Assembly (NCBI RefSeq): GCF_036226525.1
Contig: NZ_CP108487.1
Coordinates: forward strand, 2,666,001 to 2,730,000
Source of the DNA: Kribbella sp. NBC_01245
GTDB lineage: Bacteria; Actinomycetota; Actinomycetes; Propionibacteriales; Kribbellaceae
Reading direction: 5' to 3'
Length of the DNA: 64,000 bases
Shown one piece after another: positions 43,429 to 54,587 of the stretch (positions are counted from its first letter, which is position 1; every line of letters starts with the position of its first letter). Position numbers and translations under genes: made by a program. A model generated the notes under the pieces. The model saw nothing but the letters and a program-made list of their open reading frames with translations. It did not search any database and had not been told where the DNA came from.

Positions 43429-43659
43429 GCGGTCAGGCTAGCCGAGTGGTAAGTCCCGGGTAACACCCCCGCCGCAGGCTCAGCACATGCGACCGCTGGA
43501 CGACCGGATTGCGGCAGTAATGGTGACCATCGCGATGCTGACGGCGGGTTCCCTCCCGCAGCGAGGCTGGTGCTCCGCTGCGGCCCCATCAGCCAATTGC
43601 CGGCAGCTCGGCCCCCTCCCCTCAGGAGCCGAGCAGCCGGTCGTCCGGCGGCGCCGGAG

Positions 43660-44766
43660 TCAGCTTTCGCGGACGTGGACGGTGACGAAGGGGGGCTTCA
43701 CGACGTCGAAGAGCTCCTGGCGGCCGCGGATGTCGACCGCGACCTGGTCGCCTTCCTTGATGGTGGCGTCCAGCAGGGCGAGCGCCACACCCTTCTTCAG
43801 GGTCGGCGAGAACGTGCCCGACGTGACCTCGCCGAGAGTGGTGCCGTCGGTCGAGACGACGGTCATGTGCGGACGGGGAATGCCCCGGCCGACTGCGCGC
43901 AGACCGCGCAGCAGGCGAGTCGGGCCCGCCTCCTTCTCGGCGCGAAGGGCCTGGTCGCCCCAAAACGCCTCCTTCTTCCAGCCGACGGCCCAGCCCGAAC
44001 GCGCCTGGACCGGCGTGATCTCGGGCGAAATGTCCTGGCCGTGCAGCGGGTACCCCATCTCGGTGCGCAGGGTGTCGCGCGCGCCGAGGCCGGCCGGGAC
44101 GATGCCGTACTGCTCTCCGGCCGCGAGAAGCGCGTCGAAGATGGCGACCGCGGCCGCGTTCGGCACGACCAGCTCGTAGCCGCGCTCACCCGTGTACCCG
44201 GTGCGGCAGACGACTACCGGCGTACCGTCGAAATCGGCCACCGCGAACGCCATGTAGTCGTGGCCGGTCGGCAGCCCGATCGCCTGGACGACCTCGTCGC
44301 TCTTGGTGCCCTGGACCGCCAGGATCGCGTAGTCGTCGTGGGTGTTGACGACCTCGATCCCCTCCGGCGCCTGCGCCTGCAAACGTCGTACGACCTCGGC
44401 GGTGTTCGCCGCGTTCGGGATCAGGAAGACGTCGTCGTCGGCGTGCAGGTAGGCGATCAGGTCGTCCACCACGCCACCGTCATCCGCGCAGCACAGCGTG
44501 TACTGGGCCTGGCCGGGGCCGATCTTGTTCAGGTCGTTGGTCAGACAGGCGTTCACGAACGCCGCGGCGCCCGGGCCCTTGACGGTGGCCTTGCCCAGGT
44601 GGCTGACGTCGAAGACCCCGACGGAGGTACGCACGGCCGTGTGCTCGGCCACCACGCCGCTGTATTCCAGGGGCATCTCCCAGCCGCCGAACTCGGCGAA
44701 CTTGGCTCCCAGCGCGACATGCCGCTCGTGCAGCGGGGACTTCTTCAGGACGGTGGAGTCGGTCAT
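43660..44766 (-). CDS. gcvT: Glycine cleavage system aminomethyltransferase (T protein)
   Basis: A 368-residue folate-dependent enzyme that takes the aminomethyl group from lipoylated H protein and releases ammonia, forming 5,10-methylene-THF. Family marks: [69 protein letters not shown] with the catalytic Asp, [33 protein letters not shown]. The ATG at 44766 is preceded by TAAGTT seven bases upstream and no ribosome-binding site, so the mRNA may be leaderless. The other gcv genes are not in this window. No glycine riboswitch is visible in the 138-base gap to pepA. Confidence 0.95.
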   Translation of the reverse strand: MTDSTVLKKSPLHERHVALGAKFAEFGGWEMPLEYSGVVAEHTAVRTSVGVFDVSHLGKATVKGPGAAAFVNACLTNDLNKIGPGQAQYTLCCADDGGVVDDLIAYLHADDDVFLIPNAANTAEVVRRLQAQAPEGIEVVNTHDDYAILAVQGTKSDEVVQAIGLPTGHDYMAFAVADFDGTPVVVCRTGYTGERGYELVVPNAAAVAIFDALLAAGEQYGIVPAGLGARDTLRTEMGYPLHGQDISPEITPVQARSGWAVGWKKEAFWGDQALRAEKEAGPTRLLRGLRAVGRGIPRPHMTVVSTDGTTLGEVTSGTFSPTLKKGVALALLDATIKEGDQVAVDIRGRQELFDVVKPPFVTVHVRES

Positions 44767-44904
44767 GCAGCGGAACTTACCGCACCGGATAGCGAGGCTG
44801 ACTCGTTGATCGCAGGCTCACTCCGCGTAGCATGCGCGGGAGCAAGCCAATCGCGATCGTCAGGATCCGGCGTGATCCGCCGGTCTGGGAGGACTGAGTT
44901 ACCC

Positions 44905-46398
<1,494 letters not shown>

Positions 46399-46408
46399 TC
46401 GCTTCTTT

Positions 46409-46442
46409 GAAAGCCCCCTGGCCTTTTCGGCTGGGGGCTTTC
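46409..46442 (+). terminator. Intrinsic terminator after pepA
   Basis: GAAAGCCCCC (46409-46418) pairs with GGGGGCTTTC (46433-46442) around a loop containing CCTTTTCGG, and A/T tracts flank both sides. It stands between the convergent pepA and the small gene ending at 46450, so it may serve both. Confidence 0.8.
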
Positions 46443-46449
46443 AATTGGC

Positions 46450-46767
46450 TTAGCTGAGGCCGTTGCGCTTTTGGCGGGCGTTGTACTCGCGCATGCGCGG
46501 CGGATAGCCGACCACGGCCGCGTCGTACGACGGGATGCCGAGTTTGTTCGCGAAGTTGTGCGCCCACTCGACCGACGGGACCCGGCGGCGGGTCCACTCG
46601 CCGTCGATCGCGACCAGCAGCAGCGTGTAGTCGGTCACCGCCGTCCGCGGCTCGACAAAACCCTCGACGCCTTGCCGGGTCTGGGCGAACTCGCGCAGGT
46701 GCGCCTGGTCGGGGTTGTCCGACTTACGCAGCGTGCCCGGCTTGTGCCGGCGACCGAACCACTTCAT
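46450..46767 (-). CDS. Conserved actinobacterial protein of unknown function between pepA and lpdA
   Basis: A 105-residue basic protein: MKWFGRRHKPGTLRKSDNPDQAHLREFAQTRQGVEGFVEPRTAVT, then DYTLLLVAIDGEWTRRRVPSVEWAHNFANKLGIPSYDAAVVGYPPRMREYNARQK. No signal peptide or membrane segment. Short proteins of this kind (E-x-R-T-A-V-T-x-T-T/Y-L-L-L-V-A-x-D-G-E-W-T-R-R, with G-I-P-x-Y-D-A) are found at the same place in other actinobacteria, which supports a real gene, but I know of no function. Confidence 0.75.
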   Translation of the reverse strand: MKWFGRRHKPGTLRKSDNPDQAHLREFAQTRQGVEGFVEPRTAVTDYTLLLVAIDGEWTRRRVPSVEWAHNFANKLGIPSYDAAVVGYPPRMREYNARQKRNGLS

Positions 46768-46912
46768 AGAGGCAAGTGTCCACTATCACCGCAAATCCGG
46801 CCCGGAGGGCACGCGTCGGCCGGGCGGTGACAAGATGACGCTGACATACGGCCTCCCGCCGCGATCCGGAGGGTGGCCGTTCCACCCGCTCGGCGCACCG
46901 GAGGAGACCCCT

Positions 46913-48301
46913 GTGACGAACACCTACGACCTGTTGATCCTCGGCGGTGGCAGCGGCGGCTACTCGGCCGGCCTGCGGGCCGCGACCCTCGGGCTGTCGG
47001 TCGCGCTGGTGGAGAAGGACAAGCTCGGCGGCACCTGCCTGCACCGCGGCTGCATCCCCACCAAGGCGCTGCTGCACGCGGCCGAGGTGGCCGACTCCGC
47101 CCGCGAGGGTGAGCAGTTCGGCGTCCGCTCGAGTGTTGAGGGTGTCGACATGGGCGGCGTCAACAAGTACAAGGACGGCGTGGTCGACCGGCTGTACAAG
47201 GGCCTGCAGGGACAGCTCAAGTCCCGCGGCATCACCGTGATCGAGGGTGAGGGCCGCCTGACCGGCGCCAACACCGTCGAGGTCAACGGTACGACGTACA
47301 CCGGTAAGAACGTCATCCTCGCTTCCGGTTCGTACTCCCGCTCCCTGCCCGGCCTCGAGCTGGACGGCGACCGGGTGATCGCCAGCGAGCACGCGCTGAC
47401 GCTGGACCGGGTGCCGGAATCGGCCGTGGTTCTCGGCGGCGGCGTGATCGGTGTCGAGTTCGCTAGCGCCTGGACGTCTTTCGGCACCAAGGTGACCATC
47501 GTCGAGGCGCTCGAGCGGCTCGTACCGTCCGAGGATCCTGACTCGAGCAAGGCGCTGGAGCGGGCATTCCGCAAGCGCAAGATCGGCTTCAAGACCGGGA
47601 CGCGGTTCCAGTCCGTCGAGGTGACCGACTCCGGCGTCAAGGTGACCGTCGCCAGCGCCTCGGGCTCAGGTGAGCCTGAGGTGATCGAGGCCGAGGTGCT
47701 GCTGGTCGCGGTCGGGCGCGGCCCGAATACGGCCGGCCTCGGGTTCGAGGAGGCGGGCGTCGTACTCGATCGCGGTTTCGTCACCACCGACGAGCGGCTG
47801 CGCACCAACGTGCCCGGCGTGTACGCCGTCGGCGACATCGTGCCCGGGCTCCAGTTGGCCCACCGCGGCTTCCAGCAGGGCATCTTCGTCGCCGAGGAGA
47901 TCGCCGGCCTCGCGCCCGCGCCGATCGACGAGATGGGCATTCCGCGAGTCACCTACTGCGAGCCCGAGGTCGCGTCCGTCGGACTGACCGAGGCGCAGGC
48001 GGTCGAAAAGTATGGCGAGGTCGAGACGGTCAACTACCCGCTCGGCGGTAACGGCAAGAGCCAGATCCTGAAGACGACCGGTTTCGTGAAGCTGGTCCGG
48101 GCCAAGGACGCCCAGGTGGTCGGCGTGCACATGGTCGGTTCGCGAGTCGGCGAGCTGATCGGCGAGGCACAGCTGATCTTCAACTGGGAGGCCTACCCCG
48201 CGGACGTGGCCCAGCTCGTGCACGCCCACCCCACCCAGAACGAGGCCATCGGCGAGGCACATCTCGCGCTCGCCGGTAAGCCGCTGCACTTCCATGACTG
48301 A
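46913..48301 (+). CDS. lpdA: Dihydrolipoyl dehydrogenase (E3)
   Basis: A 462-residue FAD flavoenzyme that reoxidises dihydrolipoyl groups with NAD+. GTG start at 46913 after GGAGGAG. FAD site ILGGGSGGYSAGLRAA at the N-terminus, redox-active disulfide in GGTCLHRGCIPTKALLHAAE (Cys about residues 41 and 46), NAD site VVLGGGVIGVEFASAW, second FAD motif VPGVYAVGDIVPGLQLAH, and the C-terminal catalytic His in LVHAHPTQNEAIGEAH. It precedes the E2 gene by 120 bases and serves the 2-oxoacid dehydrogenase complexes and probably glycine cleavage. Confidence 0.96.
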   Translation: MTNTYDLLILGGGSGGYSAGLRAATLGLSVALVEKDKLGGTCLHRGCIPTKALLHAAEVADSAREGEQFGVRSSVEGVDMGGVNKYKDGVVDRLYKGLQGQLKSRGITVIEGEGRLTGANTVEVNGTTYTGKNVILASGSYSRSLPGLELDGDRVIASEHALTLDRVPESAVVLGGGVIGVEFASAWTSFGTKVTIVEALERLVPSEDPDSSKALERAFRKRKIGFKTGTRFQSVEVTDSGVKVTVASASGSGEPEVIEAEVLLVAVGRGPNTAGLGFEEAGVVLDRGFVTTDERLRTNVPGVYAVGDIVPGLQLAHRGFQQGIFVAEEIAGLAPAPIDEMGIPRVTYCEPEVASVGLTEAQAVEKYGEVETVNYPLGGNGKSQILKTTGFVKLVRAKDAQVVGVHMVGSRVGELIGEAQLIFNWEAYPADVAQLVHAHPTQNEAIGEAHLALAGKPLHFHD

Positions 48302-48421
48302 CTGACCTGACAACGTCTGACAGCCTCCGGGCCGTTTCGCCGTGACCCAGATCCCATCGCGTCGCGCGGCACCGTAGGCTGGCCACGAGACTTCGAAAGA
48401 GACGAAGGAGCAACCACCGTC

Positions 48422-50335
48422 ATGCCGACCTCTGTATCCCTGCCGGCCCTCGGGGAGAGCGTCACCGAAGGAACCGTCACCCGCTGGCTCAAGCAGGTCG
48501 GTGACACGGTTGCCGTGGACGAGCCCCTGCTGGAGGTCTCGACCGACAAGGTCGATACCGAGATCCCCTCCCCTGTCGCCGGCACGCTGCTGGAGATCAA
48601 GGCCGCCGAGGACGAGACCGTCGAGGTCGGCGCCGAACTGGCCGTCATCGGCGACGCCGGCGAGAGCACCGGTTCGTCCGACGCTCCCGCTGCCGAAGCG
48701 CCTGCCGCTTCGGAGGCCCCCGCCGAGGCCCCTGCCGCCGAGGCCCCCGCTGCTGAGGCCGCCGCGCCCGCTGAGGCTCCCGCTGCCGAGGCTCCCGCTG
48801 CGCAGGCACCCGCTGAGGAGGCTCCTGCCGCTGAGGCGCCGGCTGCTGAGGCCGCGCCTGCTCCGGCCGCTGGTGGCTCGGGCTCTGGTGGCGGTACGTC
48901 GGTAGTGCTGCCCGCCCTTGGTGAGAGCGTCACCGAAGGCACCGTGACCCGCTGGCTGAAGCAGGTCGGCGACGACGTGGCGGTCGATGAGCCGCTGCTC
49001 GAGGTCTCGACGGACAAGGTCGACACCGAGATCCCGTCGCCGGTCGCCGGCAAGCTGCTCGAGATCAAGGTCGCCGAGGACGAGACCGTCGAGGTCGGCG
49101 CCGAGCTGGCCATCGTCGGTGCCGCTGGTTCCGCACCGGCCGAGGCCGCGCCCGCCGCCCCGGCCGCACCTGCCGAGTCCGCTGCTCCCGCTCCCGCTGA
49201 ACCCAAGCAGGAGGAGAAGCCCGCACCGGCTCCGGAGCCCACCCCGGCTCCCGCCGCCGCTCCGGCTCCCGCTGCCGCCGCTCCCGCTCCCGCCGCTCAG
49301 GCACCTGCCGCACAGGCTCCCGTTGCTCAGGCACCTGTGGCCCAGGCTCCCGTTGCGCAGGCTCCGGCCGCCTCGACCGCCTCCTCGAACGGCGCTGCCG
49401 GTGACGGTCAGAACTACGTGACCCCGCTGGTCCGCAAGCTGGCCGCGGAGCACGGCGTCAACCTCGACTCCGTTGAGGGCACCGGCGTCGGTGGCCGTAT
49501 CCGCAAGCAGGACGTCATCGCCGCCGCCGAGGCGCAGAAGGCTGCCGCCGCTGCCGCTCCGGCCGCTTCAGCTGGTACGGCGACCGCGCCCACCGCGGCG
49601 AAGGCCTCGGTCGAGGTCAGCCCGCTGCGCGGTACGACCGAGAAGATGAGCCGGATCCGCAAGGCCATCGCGAACCACATGGTCAACTCGCTGCACGTCT
49701 CGGCGCAGCTGACCACCGTGGTCGAGGTCGACGTCACCGAGATCGCCAAGCTGCGCAACGCCAAGAAGGCCGAGTTCGAGGCCCGCGAAGGCGTCAAGCT
49801 GTCCTTCCTGCCGTTCTTCGTGCAGGCGGCCGTCGACGCGCTCAAGCAGTACCCGAAGCTCAACGCGTCGATCGATGACGAGAAGGGCGAGGTGACCTAC
49901 CACGGCGCCGAGCACATCGGCATCGCGGTGGACGCCGAGAAGGGCCTGATGGTCCCGGTCGTGCACAACGCCGGTGACATGAACATCGCCGGCCTGGCCA
50001 AGAAGATCTCCGACCTCGCCGAGCGCACCCGGACCAACAAGGTGCTGCCCGACGAGATGGCCGGTGGCACGTTCACGATCACCAACACCGGTAGCCGGGG
50101 CGCGTTGTTCGACACCCCGATCCTGAACCAGCCGCAGGTCGGCATGCTCGGCACCGGCGCCGTCGTCAAGCGCCCGGTCGTGCTGACGGACCCGAAGCTC
50201 GGTGAGACGATCGCGATCCGGCAGATGGTCTACCTGGCGCTGACCTACGACCACCGCCTGGTGGACGGCGCCGACGCGGCCCGCTACCTGACCGCGGTCA
50301 AGCAGCGGCTCGAAGAAGCCCAGTTCGACGTCTGA
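48422..50335 (+). CDS. sucB: Dihydrolipoamide acyltransferase (E2) with two lipoyl domains
   Basis: A 637-residue core subunit of a 2-oxoacid dehydrogenase complex. Lipoyl domain 1 (about 2-77, lipoylated Lys43 in [14 protein letters not shown]) and lipoyl domain 2 (about 158-233, Lys199 in an identical motif) are joined by Ala/Pro/Glu-rich linkers; a longer Ala/Pro linker (about 240-330) precedes the E1/E3-binding domain ([37 protein letters not shown], about 335-375). The catalytic domain occupies about 395-637, with the active His611 in [10 protein letters not shown]. Such genes are labelled sucB in actinobacteria, but this E2 may serve pyruvate dehydrogenase as well as, or instead of, 2-oxoglutarate dehydrogenase. 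SD AAGGAG precedes the ATG. Confidence 0.92.
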   Translation: MPTSVSLPALGESVTEGTVTRWLKQVGDTVAVDEPLLEVSTDKVDTEIPSPVAGTLLEIKAAEDETVEVGAELAVIGDAGESTGSSDAPAAEAPAASEAPAEAPAAEAPAAEAAAPAEAPAAEAPAAQAPAEEAPAAEAPAAEAAPAPAAGGSGSGGGTSVVLPALGESVTEGTVTRWLKQVGDDVAVDEPLLEVSTDKVDTEIPSPVAGKLLEIKVAEDETVEVGAELAIVGAAGSAPAEAAPAAPAAPAESAAPAPAEPKQEEKPAPAPEPTPAPAAAPAPAAAAPAPAAQAPAAQAPVAQAPVAQAPVAQAPAASTASSNGAAGDGQNYVTPLVRKLAAEHGVNLDSVEGTGVGGRIRKQDVIAAAEAQKAAAAAAPAASAGTATAPTAAKASVEVSPLRGTTEKMSRIRKAIANHMVNSLHVSAQLTTVVEVDVTEIAKLRNAKKAEFEAREGVKLSFLPFFVQAAVDALKQYPKLNASIDDEKGEVTYHGAEHIGIAVDAEKGLMVPVVHNAGDMNIAGLAKKISDLAERTRTNKVLPDEMAGGTFTITNTGSRGALFDTPILNQPQVGMLGTGAVVKRPVVLTDPKLGETIAIRQMVYLALTYDHRLVDGADAARYLTAVKQRLEEAQFDV

Positions 50336-50349
50336 TTCAACCGACACAA

Positions 50350-51255
50350 ATGAGCAGATACCTGCTGGCCGGTGCGTCCGGCTTCCTGGGTACGGCGCTG
50401 ACGAAGGACCTGATCGCGGACGGCCACGAGGTCGTCCGCCTGGTCCGGCGCAAACCCAAGAGGCCGGACGAGCTCCGCTGGGACCCGGCCGCAGGTGAAC
50501 TCGACCCGTCGGCCCTCGACGGCGTGGACGTCGTCATCAACCTGGCCGGCGCCACCATCGGCCGCCCGTGGACCCCGACGTACAAGTCCACCCTGCGCGA
50601 ATCCCGCGTCACCACCACCGCCACCCTCGCCCGAGCCATCGCGGCCCAGGCCAGTGCTGGGGGTAAAGCGCCGGTGTTCCTCGTACAGAACGGGGTCGGT
50701 GCCTACGGCAAGGATCGCGGCGACGAGATCCTCACCGAGGAGTCGTCCACCGGCGACGGCTTCCTCGCGGGCCTGACCGAGCTCTGGTCCGGCGCGGCGG
50801 ATCCCGCCCGCGAGGCCGGTGCCCGGGTCGCGATCCTGCGGACGGCGGTGGTTCTCGACAACAAAGCCAGGGCGTTCCAGCTTCTCTCCCTGCCGTTCCG
50901 CCTGTGCGTTGGCGGTCGCCTCGGCCCAGGAACCCAGTACTTCCCAGTCCTCTCCCTCACCGATTGGCTGCGAGCAACCCGTTTTGTCGCCGACCACGAC
51001 GAGATCTCGGGCCCGGTCAACGTCGGCATCCCGAACCCGCCGACCAACGCCGAACTCACGAAGGCCTTAGCCGCCGCCCTCCACCGCCCGGCGGTCATCC
51101 CCATCCCCGCCTTCCTGATGACGACCGCACTCGGCGAATTCGCCTGGGAACTCCTCGGCAGCAAACGCGCCGAACCCACCGTCCTCCTCAACGCCGGCTT
51201 CACCTTCAACCACCCGACGGTCGAAGCCGCGGTTGCCGACGCCCTGGCTCACTAA
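50350..51255 (+). CDS. TIGR01777-type NAD(P)-dependent epimerase/SDR protein
   Basis: A 301-residue Rossmann-fold protein: LLAGASGFLGTAL with GxSGFxG at residues 8-13, VVRLVRRKP, W-D-P-A-A-G-E-L, DVVINLAGATIGRPWT and YKSTLRESRVTTTATLARAI. The C-terminal DUF1731 region is present (NVGIPNPPTNAELTKALAAALHRPAVIPIPAFLMTTALGEFAWELLGSKRAEPTVLLNAGFTFNHP). The family is related to YfcH and SulA-like proteins; reaction unknown. Only 14 bases separate it from the E2 stop, so it is probably cotranscribed. Confidence 0.88.
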   Translation: MSRYLLAGASGFLGTALTKDLIADGHEVVRLVRRKPKRPDELRWDPAAGELDPSALDGVDVVINLAGATIGRPWTPTYKSTLRESRVTTTATLARAIAAQASAGGKAPVFLVQNGVGAYGKDRGDEILTEESSTGDGFLAGLTELWSGAADPAREAGARVAILRTAVVLDNKARAFQLLSLPFRLCVGGRLGPGTQYFPVLSLTDWLRATRFVADHDEISGPVNVGIPNPPTNAELTKALAAALHRPAVIPIPAFLMTTALGEFAWELLGSKRAEPTVLLNAGFTFNHPTVEAAVADALAH

Positions 51256-51346
51256 CACGCCAGTACCCCCACCTCTAGGCCGCACCCCACCAGATGGCGG
51301 CTGAGGTTTGCGTCGTCCTTGCTCTCTCCGACGAGCGGAGACACAG

Positions 51347-53050
51347 TCAGGCAATGTCATCGGGCAACTCCCCTGCTCCAAGCCCAGTCCGGCTCGGACA
51401 GTTCTTGCCAGCCTTCTTCCCAGACATCCCGACAGCCGCCTTCCCCGCGGTCTTGCTGGTGTTCATGTCAGCCGGCGCTGCTCCTCTGTGCCGTGGTGGT
51501 GGCGTGAGTTCGCCAGTGGTGAGGTTGACCTGGCCGAGGTAGCGGGTGCCGTTGTCGTCGACCAGGTACCGGGCTCCACGCGGGGTGGTCCATTCGACGC
51601 TGCCGTCAGGCAGCAGGGCATTACGCAGGCCACCGTGGGTTTTGGCCCGGTGGGGCGTGCGTGTCACCGGCAACAGGTTCCGGGTACTGGTTTGTCCCGG
51701 TGGACCGTTCTTGTCGTAGGGCACGACGTGGTCAAGGTCGGTGGAAAAGGTGGTTTCGCCAGTGGACCACGGCTCCATCGGCGTCGGGTAGCGCAGCTTC
51801 ACCCATTCCCTGATCCGCTGCGGCACCACGTAGTCGTCAGCACTACGGTGTTCGCGCAGGTCGATGACTGGCTTGAGGACCACGGCTTCGTGGCCGATGA
51901 GTTCTTTCAGTTGCGACACCAGCAGCGGGCCGATGCCCTCGACCCACGCGACACCGTCACCGCTGGCCAGTGCCTCCTGCGAGATTCGCACGTAGAACGG
52001 ATGTGGTGCCCGGGTGCGGTTGGGGTTGCGGGCCTTGAGGCCGGCGAGGAGCTGATCCAACGGCACATCCACGGCACTGTCGCTTTCGGTGCCGTACGCG
52101 TCGCCCTCGCCGCCGCTGTCCCCCTCGCCGCATTCGCCGCATTCGCCGCCCTCGCCGTCGTCGCGGTCGGTGCCGTACGCGTCGCTCTCCCCGCCGCTGC
52201 CGCCCTCGCCGTACTCGCCGTACTCGCCGTCGTCGTTGCTGTGGTGGGCTGCGGCGTCCGGGGTGGCGTTCTTGCGGGCTTTGCGGCGGCCGTGTTCGCG
52301 CAGCTCCAGGGCCACGGCCGGGTCGGCCAGCAGGCCAACGGCCTTGGCGCGGAGTTGCTGGTGGGAGCCGGGCTCGCCCTCCTGGGCCATGATCTCGGCG
52401 AGTTCGTCGACGGCGGCATCGAAACGGATGGCGTCGCCGGTCGCGGTGCGGGCGATGACGGATTTGGTGCCGTGGTCGTTGGATTGGCCCAGCCACACGC
52501 CGCGTTGGCGGGCGTAGAGGTCGGCGTCGGCTTGGGCTTTGGCGGGGTCGGCCTGCATTTTGGCCGCCTTCACGAACACCTTCAGCCGTGACGGGGTGAC
52601 GGTGTTGATGATGGCGTGGATCTTGGCGTCCACGATGCCGGCCGCGGCCAGGGACAGGGATAGGCAGGTGCGGGCGATCGAGCGGGCCCGCCAGGCTTCG
52701 GCGTTGCCGGCCAGGACCTGGGCGAGGATTTTCGGGAACCGGTGGCGCAGTGCGAGGGCTTCGCCGAGGTAGGCGGCCGCGGCGCCGTGGGACATGCCGA
52801 GGCGCCAGCCGAATTCCTGGGCGCAGAATTCGGCGATCGGCGGGCAGCCCTCACCGCCGTACACGCGCAGCCGTTCCACTCCCGGCACGATCTCGCCGCC
52901 GGGTGGGGGGGCGACGGTGGCGTTGAGGTCGGTGTAGTGCAGGGCGAGCAGCAGCGACTCGGCCTCATCGGCCGCGATGCGGGCGCGCGAGGCGGCGGCG
53001 CGGTCCAGGGTCTGGTCCACGTCGAGCTCATCAACACCGATATCGAACAT
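51347..53050 (-). CDS. DUF222 and HNH endonuclease domain protein (13E12-repeat family)
   Basis: A 567-residue protein. Residues about 30-265 form DUF222 (GAAAAYLGEALALRHRFPKILAQVLAGNAEAWRARSIAR). Residues about 270-320 are a Gly/Glu/Asp/Ser insert made of an imperfect duplication (GEYGEYGEGGSGGESDAYGT and GECGECGEGDSGGEGDAYGT). The HNH nuclease motif lies near residues 455-495: DLDHVVPYDKNGPPGQTSTRNLLPVTRTPHRAKTHGG. Families of such proteins are numerous in actinobacterial genomes and sometimes look mobile; their target is unknown. Start taken at the ATG at 53050, directly after a TATAAT -10 element. Confidence 0.85.
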   Translation of the reverse strand: MFDIGVDELDVDQTLDRAAASRARIAADEAESLLLALHYTDLNATVAPPPGGEIVPGVERLRVYGGEGCPPIAEFCAQEFGWRLGMSHGAAAAYLGEALALRHRFPKILAQVLAGNAEAWRARSIARTCLSLSLAAAGIVDAKIHAIINTVTPSRLKVFVKAAKMQADPAKAQADADLYARQRGVWLGQSNDHGTKSVIARTATGDAIRFDAAVDELAEIMAQEGEPGSHQQLRAKAVGLLADPAVALELREHGRRKARKNATPDAAAHHSNDDGEYGEYGEGGSGGESDAYGTDRDDGEGGECGECGEGDSGGEGDAYGTESDSAVDVPLDQLLAGLKARNPNRTRAPHPFYVRISQEALASGDGVAWVEGIGPLLVSQLKELIGHEAVVLKPVIDLREHRSADDYVVPQRIREWVKLRYPTPMEPWSTGETTFSTDLDHVVPYDKNGPPGQTSTRNLLPVTRTPHRAKTHGGLRNALLPDGSVEWTTPRGARYLVDDNGTRYLGQVNLTTGELTPPPRHRGAAPADMNTSKTAGKAAVGMSGKKAGKNCPSRTGLGAGELPDDIA

Positions 53051-53057
53051 ACTAGCG

Positions 53058-53096
53058 ATTATACAGACCGAGAAGCCGCCATTCCCGTTATCCACA
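53058..53096 (-). promoter_or_regulatory. Leaderless promoter and DnaA-box-like site of the HNH gene
   Basis: On the minus strand TATAAT (53063-53058) is followed after seven bases by the ATG at 53050, so transcription would begin at the start codon. Further upstream, 53096-53088 reads TGTGGATAA, the complement of TTATCCACA, a perfect match to the classical DnaA box. The pseudokinase gene just upstream has the same word at nearly the same distance from its start. Confidence 0.55.
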
Positions 53097-53136
53097 AGGG
53101 AAAATCGCTACCTGGCCGAAGAGAAGAGACGAAGCT

Positions 53137-53174
53137 CCCGCGCGCACCAGGTTGGCGCCTTCCGTGCGCGCGGG
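53137..53174 (-). terminator. Hairpin after the pseudokinase gene
   Basis: CCCGCGCGCAC (53137-53147) pairs perfectly with GTGCGCGCGGG (53164-53174) around a 16-base loop. On the minus strand it begins six bases after the pseudokinase stop codon and is followed by a T/C-rich stretch (GAGCTTCGTCTCTTCTCTTC), consistent with a terminator. Confidence 0.65.
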
Positions 53175-53179
53175 TGAGG

Positions 53180-54547
53180 TCAGACAGTGGTGATGTTGTT
53201 GATGCGCCACTGCGTGCCTTGCTGGGTGAGGGTGATGAGGCGGGTGGTCGGTTGCCCAGTTGGCAGGAGTGTTCGATGGCCGGCGGTGTCTTTCAGCACA
53301 CCGCCGGCGAGGTGGTCAATGACGCGCAGGACTGCGGTGGTTGCGGCTTGGCGTTCTATCGCGACACCCTCGATTTTCATCGAGAGGCCTTGCACGGTCA
53401 GGCCGCTTCTTCGGTAGGCGGCCAGCATCGAGCGGTCTGCCAGCCACGGCCTGCTCCCCCGCACATAGATGGCATCCAGTGCCGAGAAATCCAACGTGGC
53501 AAAGGAAATCGCCCGTTGGCGATCGAGTGCTCGCAACATCGCCAGCCAGTCCGCGACAGTGCGCGCGCCGCCTCCCCGCGCCACCGGCGGGCCAGTCGTC
53601 GTACGGGCTGGTGTGTTGGAGAACGAGGGAGCGGCACCCGGTGACGGCGGTTGGGCTAAAGGAGGCGATGTCGCGGGGGCTTCGGCGGCCGCGGATGAGC
53701 CGCCGCTATGGCCGATGAGCAGCACACCGGTGATCAGGAGTGCTGTCGCGAAAAGCGCCGCGAGCCCGAGCAGGACCACTCGGGCGTCCGGCCGCGGCAA
53801 GGCGGGTAGCCGCCGTCCCACCTTCGGTTTCCGCCTTCGGGCTTGCGGGACGCCCGCCGCTCGCGACTTCGCAAGCCCACCGATGGGCCGCACTTCCCTT
53901 CCCCAGGCGGGCTGTACATCCGATGCTGTGGGCGCTTCGAAGGCGAGGTCGATGGGCGCTGGTTCGGACAAGGCCAGCAAACACCCAGCGAGGCTGGGGG
54001 CGTCGGTGAATAGGGCTGGGGTGAAGGTCGTGGGTGAGCCGCCCGCGAGGAGGGCCAAGTCACGCAAGGCGTTCAGGTCCGCCTCGGCACCACTGCCCTC
54101 GTAGGAGTGGAGGCCGAGGTCGGTAAGGATTGGGCGGCCGTCGGCGGTGAATAGAATGTCGCCGGCGCCGAGGTGGCAGTGGTGGAGGCCGATTTGGTGG
54201 GCGGCGGCCAGGGCTTGGGCGATGGGCACGAGGAGAGTGACCAGCTCGGCGACGGCGAGGCGGCCGCGACGGGCGAGCAGATCGGCGAGGCTGCCGGCCG
54301 GGTAGTACTCAGTCAGGACGAACCACTCGTGCTCGGTACGCCGTACGTCCAACTGGCGCGCGACATGCGGATGGGAGAAGCCGGGCGCGAGCCGCTGCCG
54401 GAAGGCATGCTCCGACGGCACGCGCTCGACCGGGACGCGTTTGACCACGACGAAGCGGCCGGTCGCGTGATCGCGCACCAGTTGCACCGTGCCGATCGAA
54501 CCCGCGCCGAGCGTCCGCCGTACTGAGAATCCAGCGAATTCCTCCAT
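53180..54547 (-). CDS. Membrane-anchored Ser/Thr pseudokinase with extracellular domain
   Basis: A 455-residue protein. Residues about 5-240 follow the protein kinase fold: glycine loop [12 protein letters not shown] (13-24), beta-3 Lys in VVVKRV, hinge-like [15 protein letters not shown]. The catalytic loop HRDLKPxN is replaced by HCHLGAGD, losing the catalytic Asp and the Asn, and DFG reads DLG. It is therefore probably inactive as a kinase, although ATP binding may remain. A basic juxtamembrane stretch, one membrane helix (about 258-281), a Ser/Pro/Ala linker and an extracellular domain of about 120 residues ([16 protein letters not shown] to the end, NTF2/SnoaL-like in look) follow. Start ATG at 54547. 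Confidence 0.82.
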   Translation of the reverse strand: MEEFAGFSVRRTLGAGSIGTVQLVRDHATGRFVVVKRVPVERVPSEHAFRQRLAPGFSHPHVARQLDVRRTEHEWFVLTEYYPAGSLADLLARRGRLAVAELVTLLVPIAQALAAAHQIGLHHCHLGAGDILFTADGRPILTDLGLHSYEGSGAEADLNALRDLALLAGGSPTTFTPALFTDAPSLAGCLLALSEPAPIDLAFEAPTASDVQPAWGREVRPIGGLAKSRAAGVPQARRRKPKVGRRLPALPRPDARVVLLGLAALFATALLITGVLLIGHSGGSSAAAEAPATSPPLAQPPSPGAAPSFSNTPARTTTGPPVARGGGARTVADWLAMLRALDRQRAISFATLDFSALDAIYVRGSRPWLADRSMLAAYRRSGLTVQGLSMKIEGVAIERQAATTAVLRVIDHLAGGVLKDTAGHRTLLPTGQPTTRLITLTQQGTQWRINNITTV

Positions 54548-54587
54548 GCCAGAAAGAGTGCACCAACTCGGCCGACGACCCCCGAAG

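Noticed and set aside
43487..44179. Plus-strand frame antisense to the 3' half of gcvT
   Set aside because: Most of it lies opposite clear gcvT sequence, it has no recognisable domain, and its first part in the intergenic region has no good ribosome-binding site.
44767..44904. Glycine riboswitch upstream of gcvT
   Set aside because: Only 138 bases separate gcvT from pepA and a -10-like TAAGTT lies seven bases before the gcvT ATG, which leaves no leader for a riboswitch.
49241..49380. CRISPR-like or satellite repeat in the E2 gene
   Set aside because: The repeated DNA encodes the Ala/Pro-rich interdomain linker in frame; units vary in length and have no spacers.
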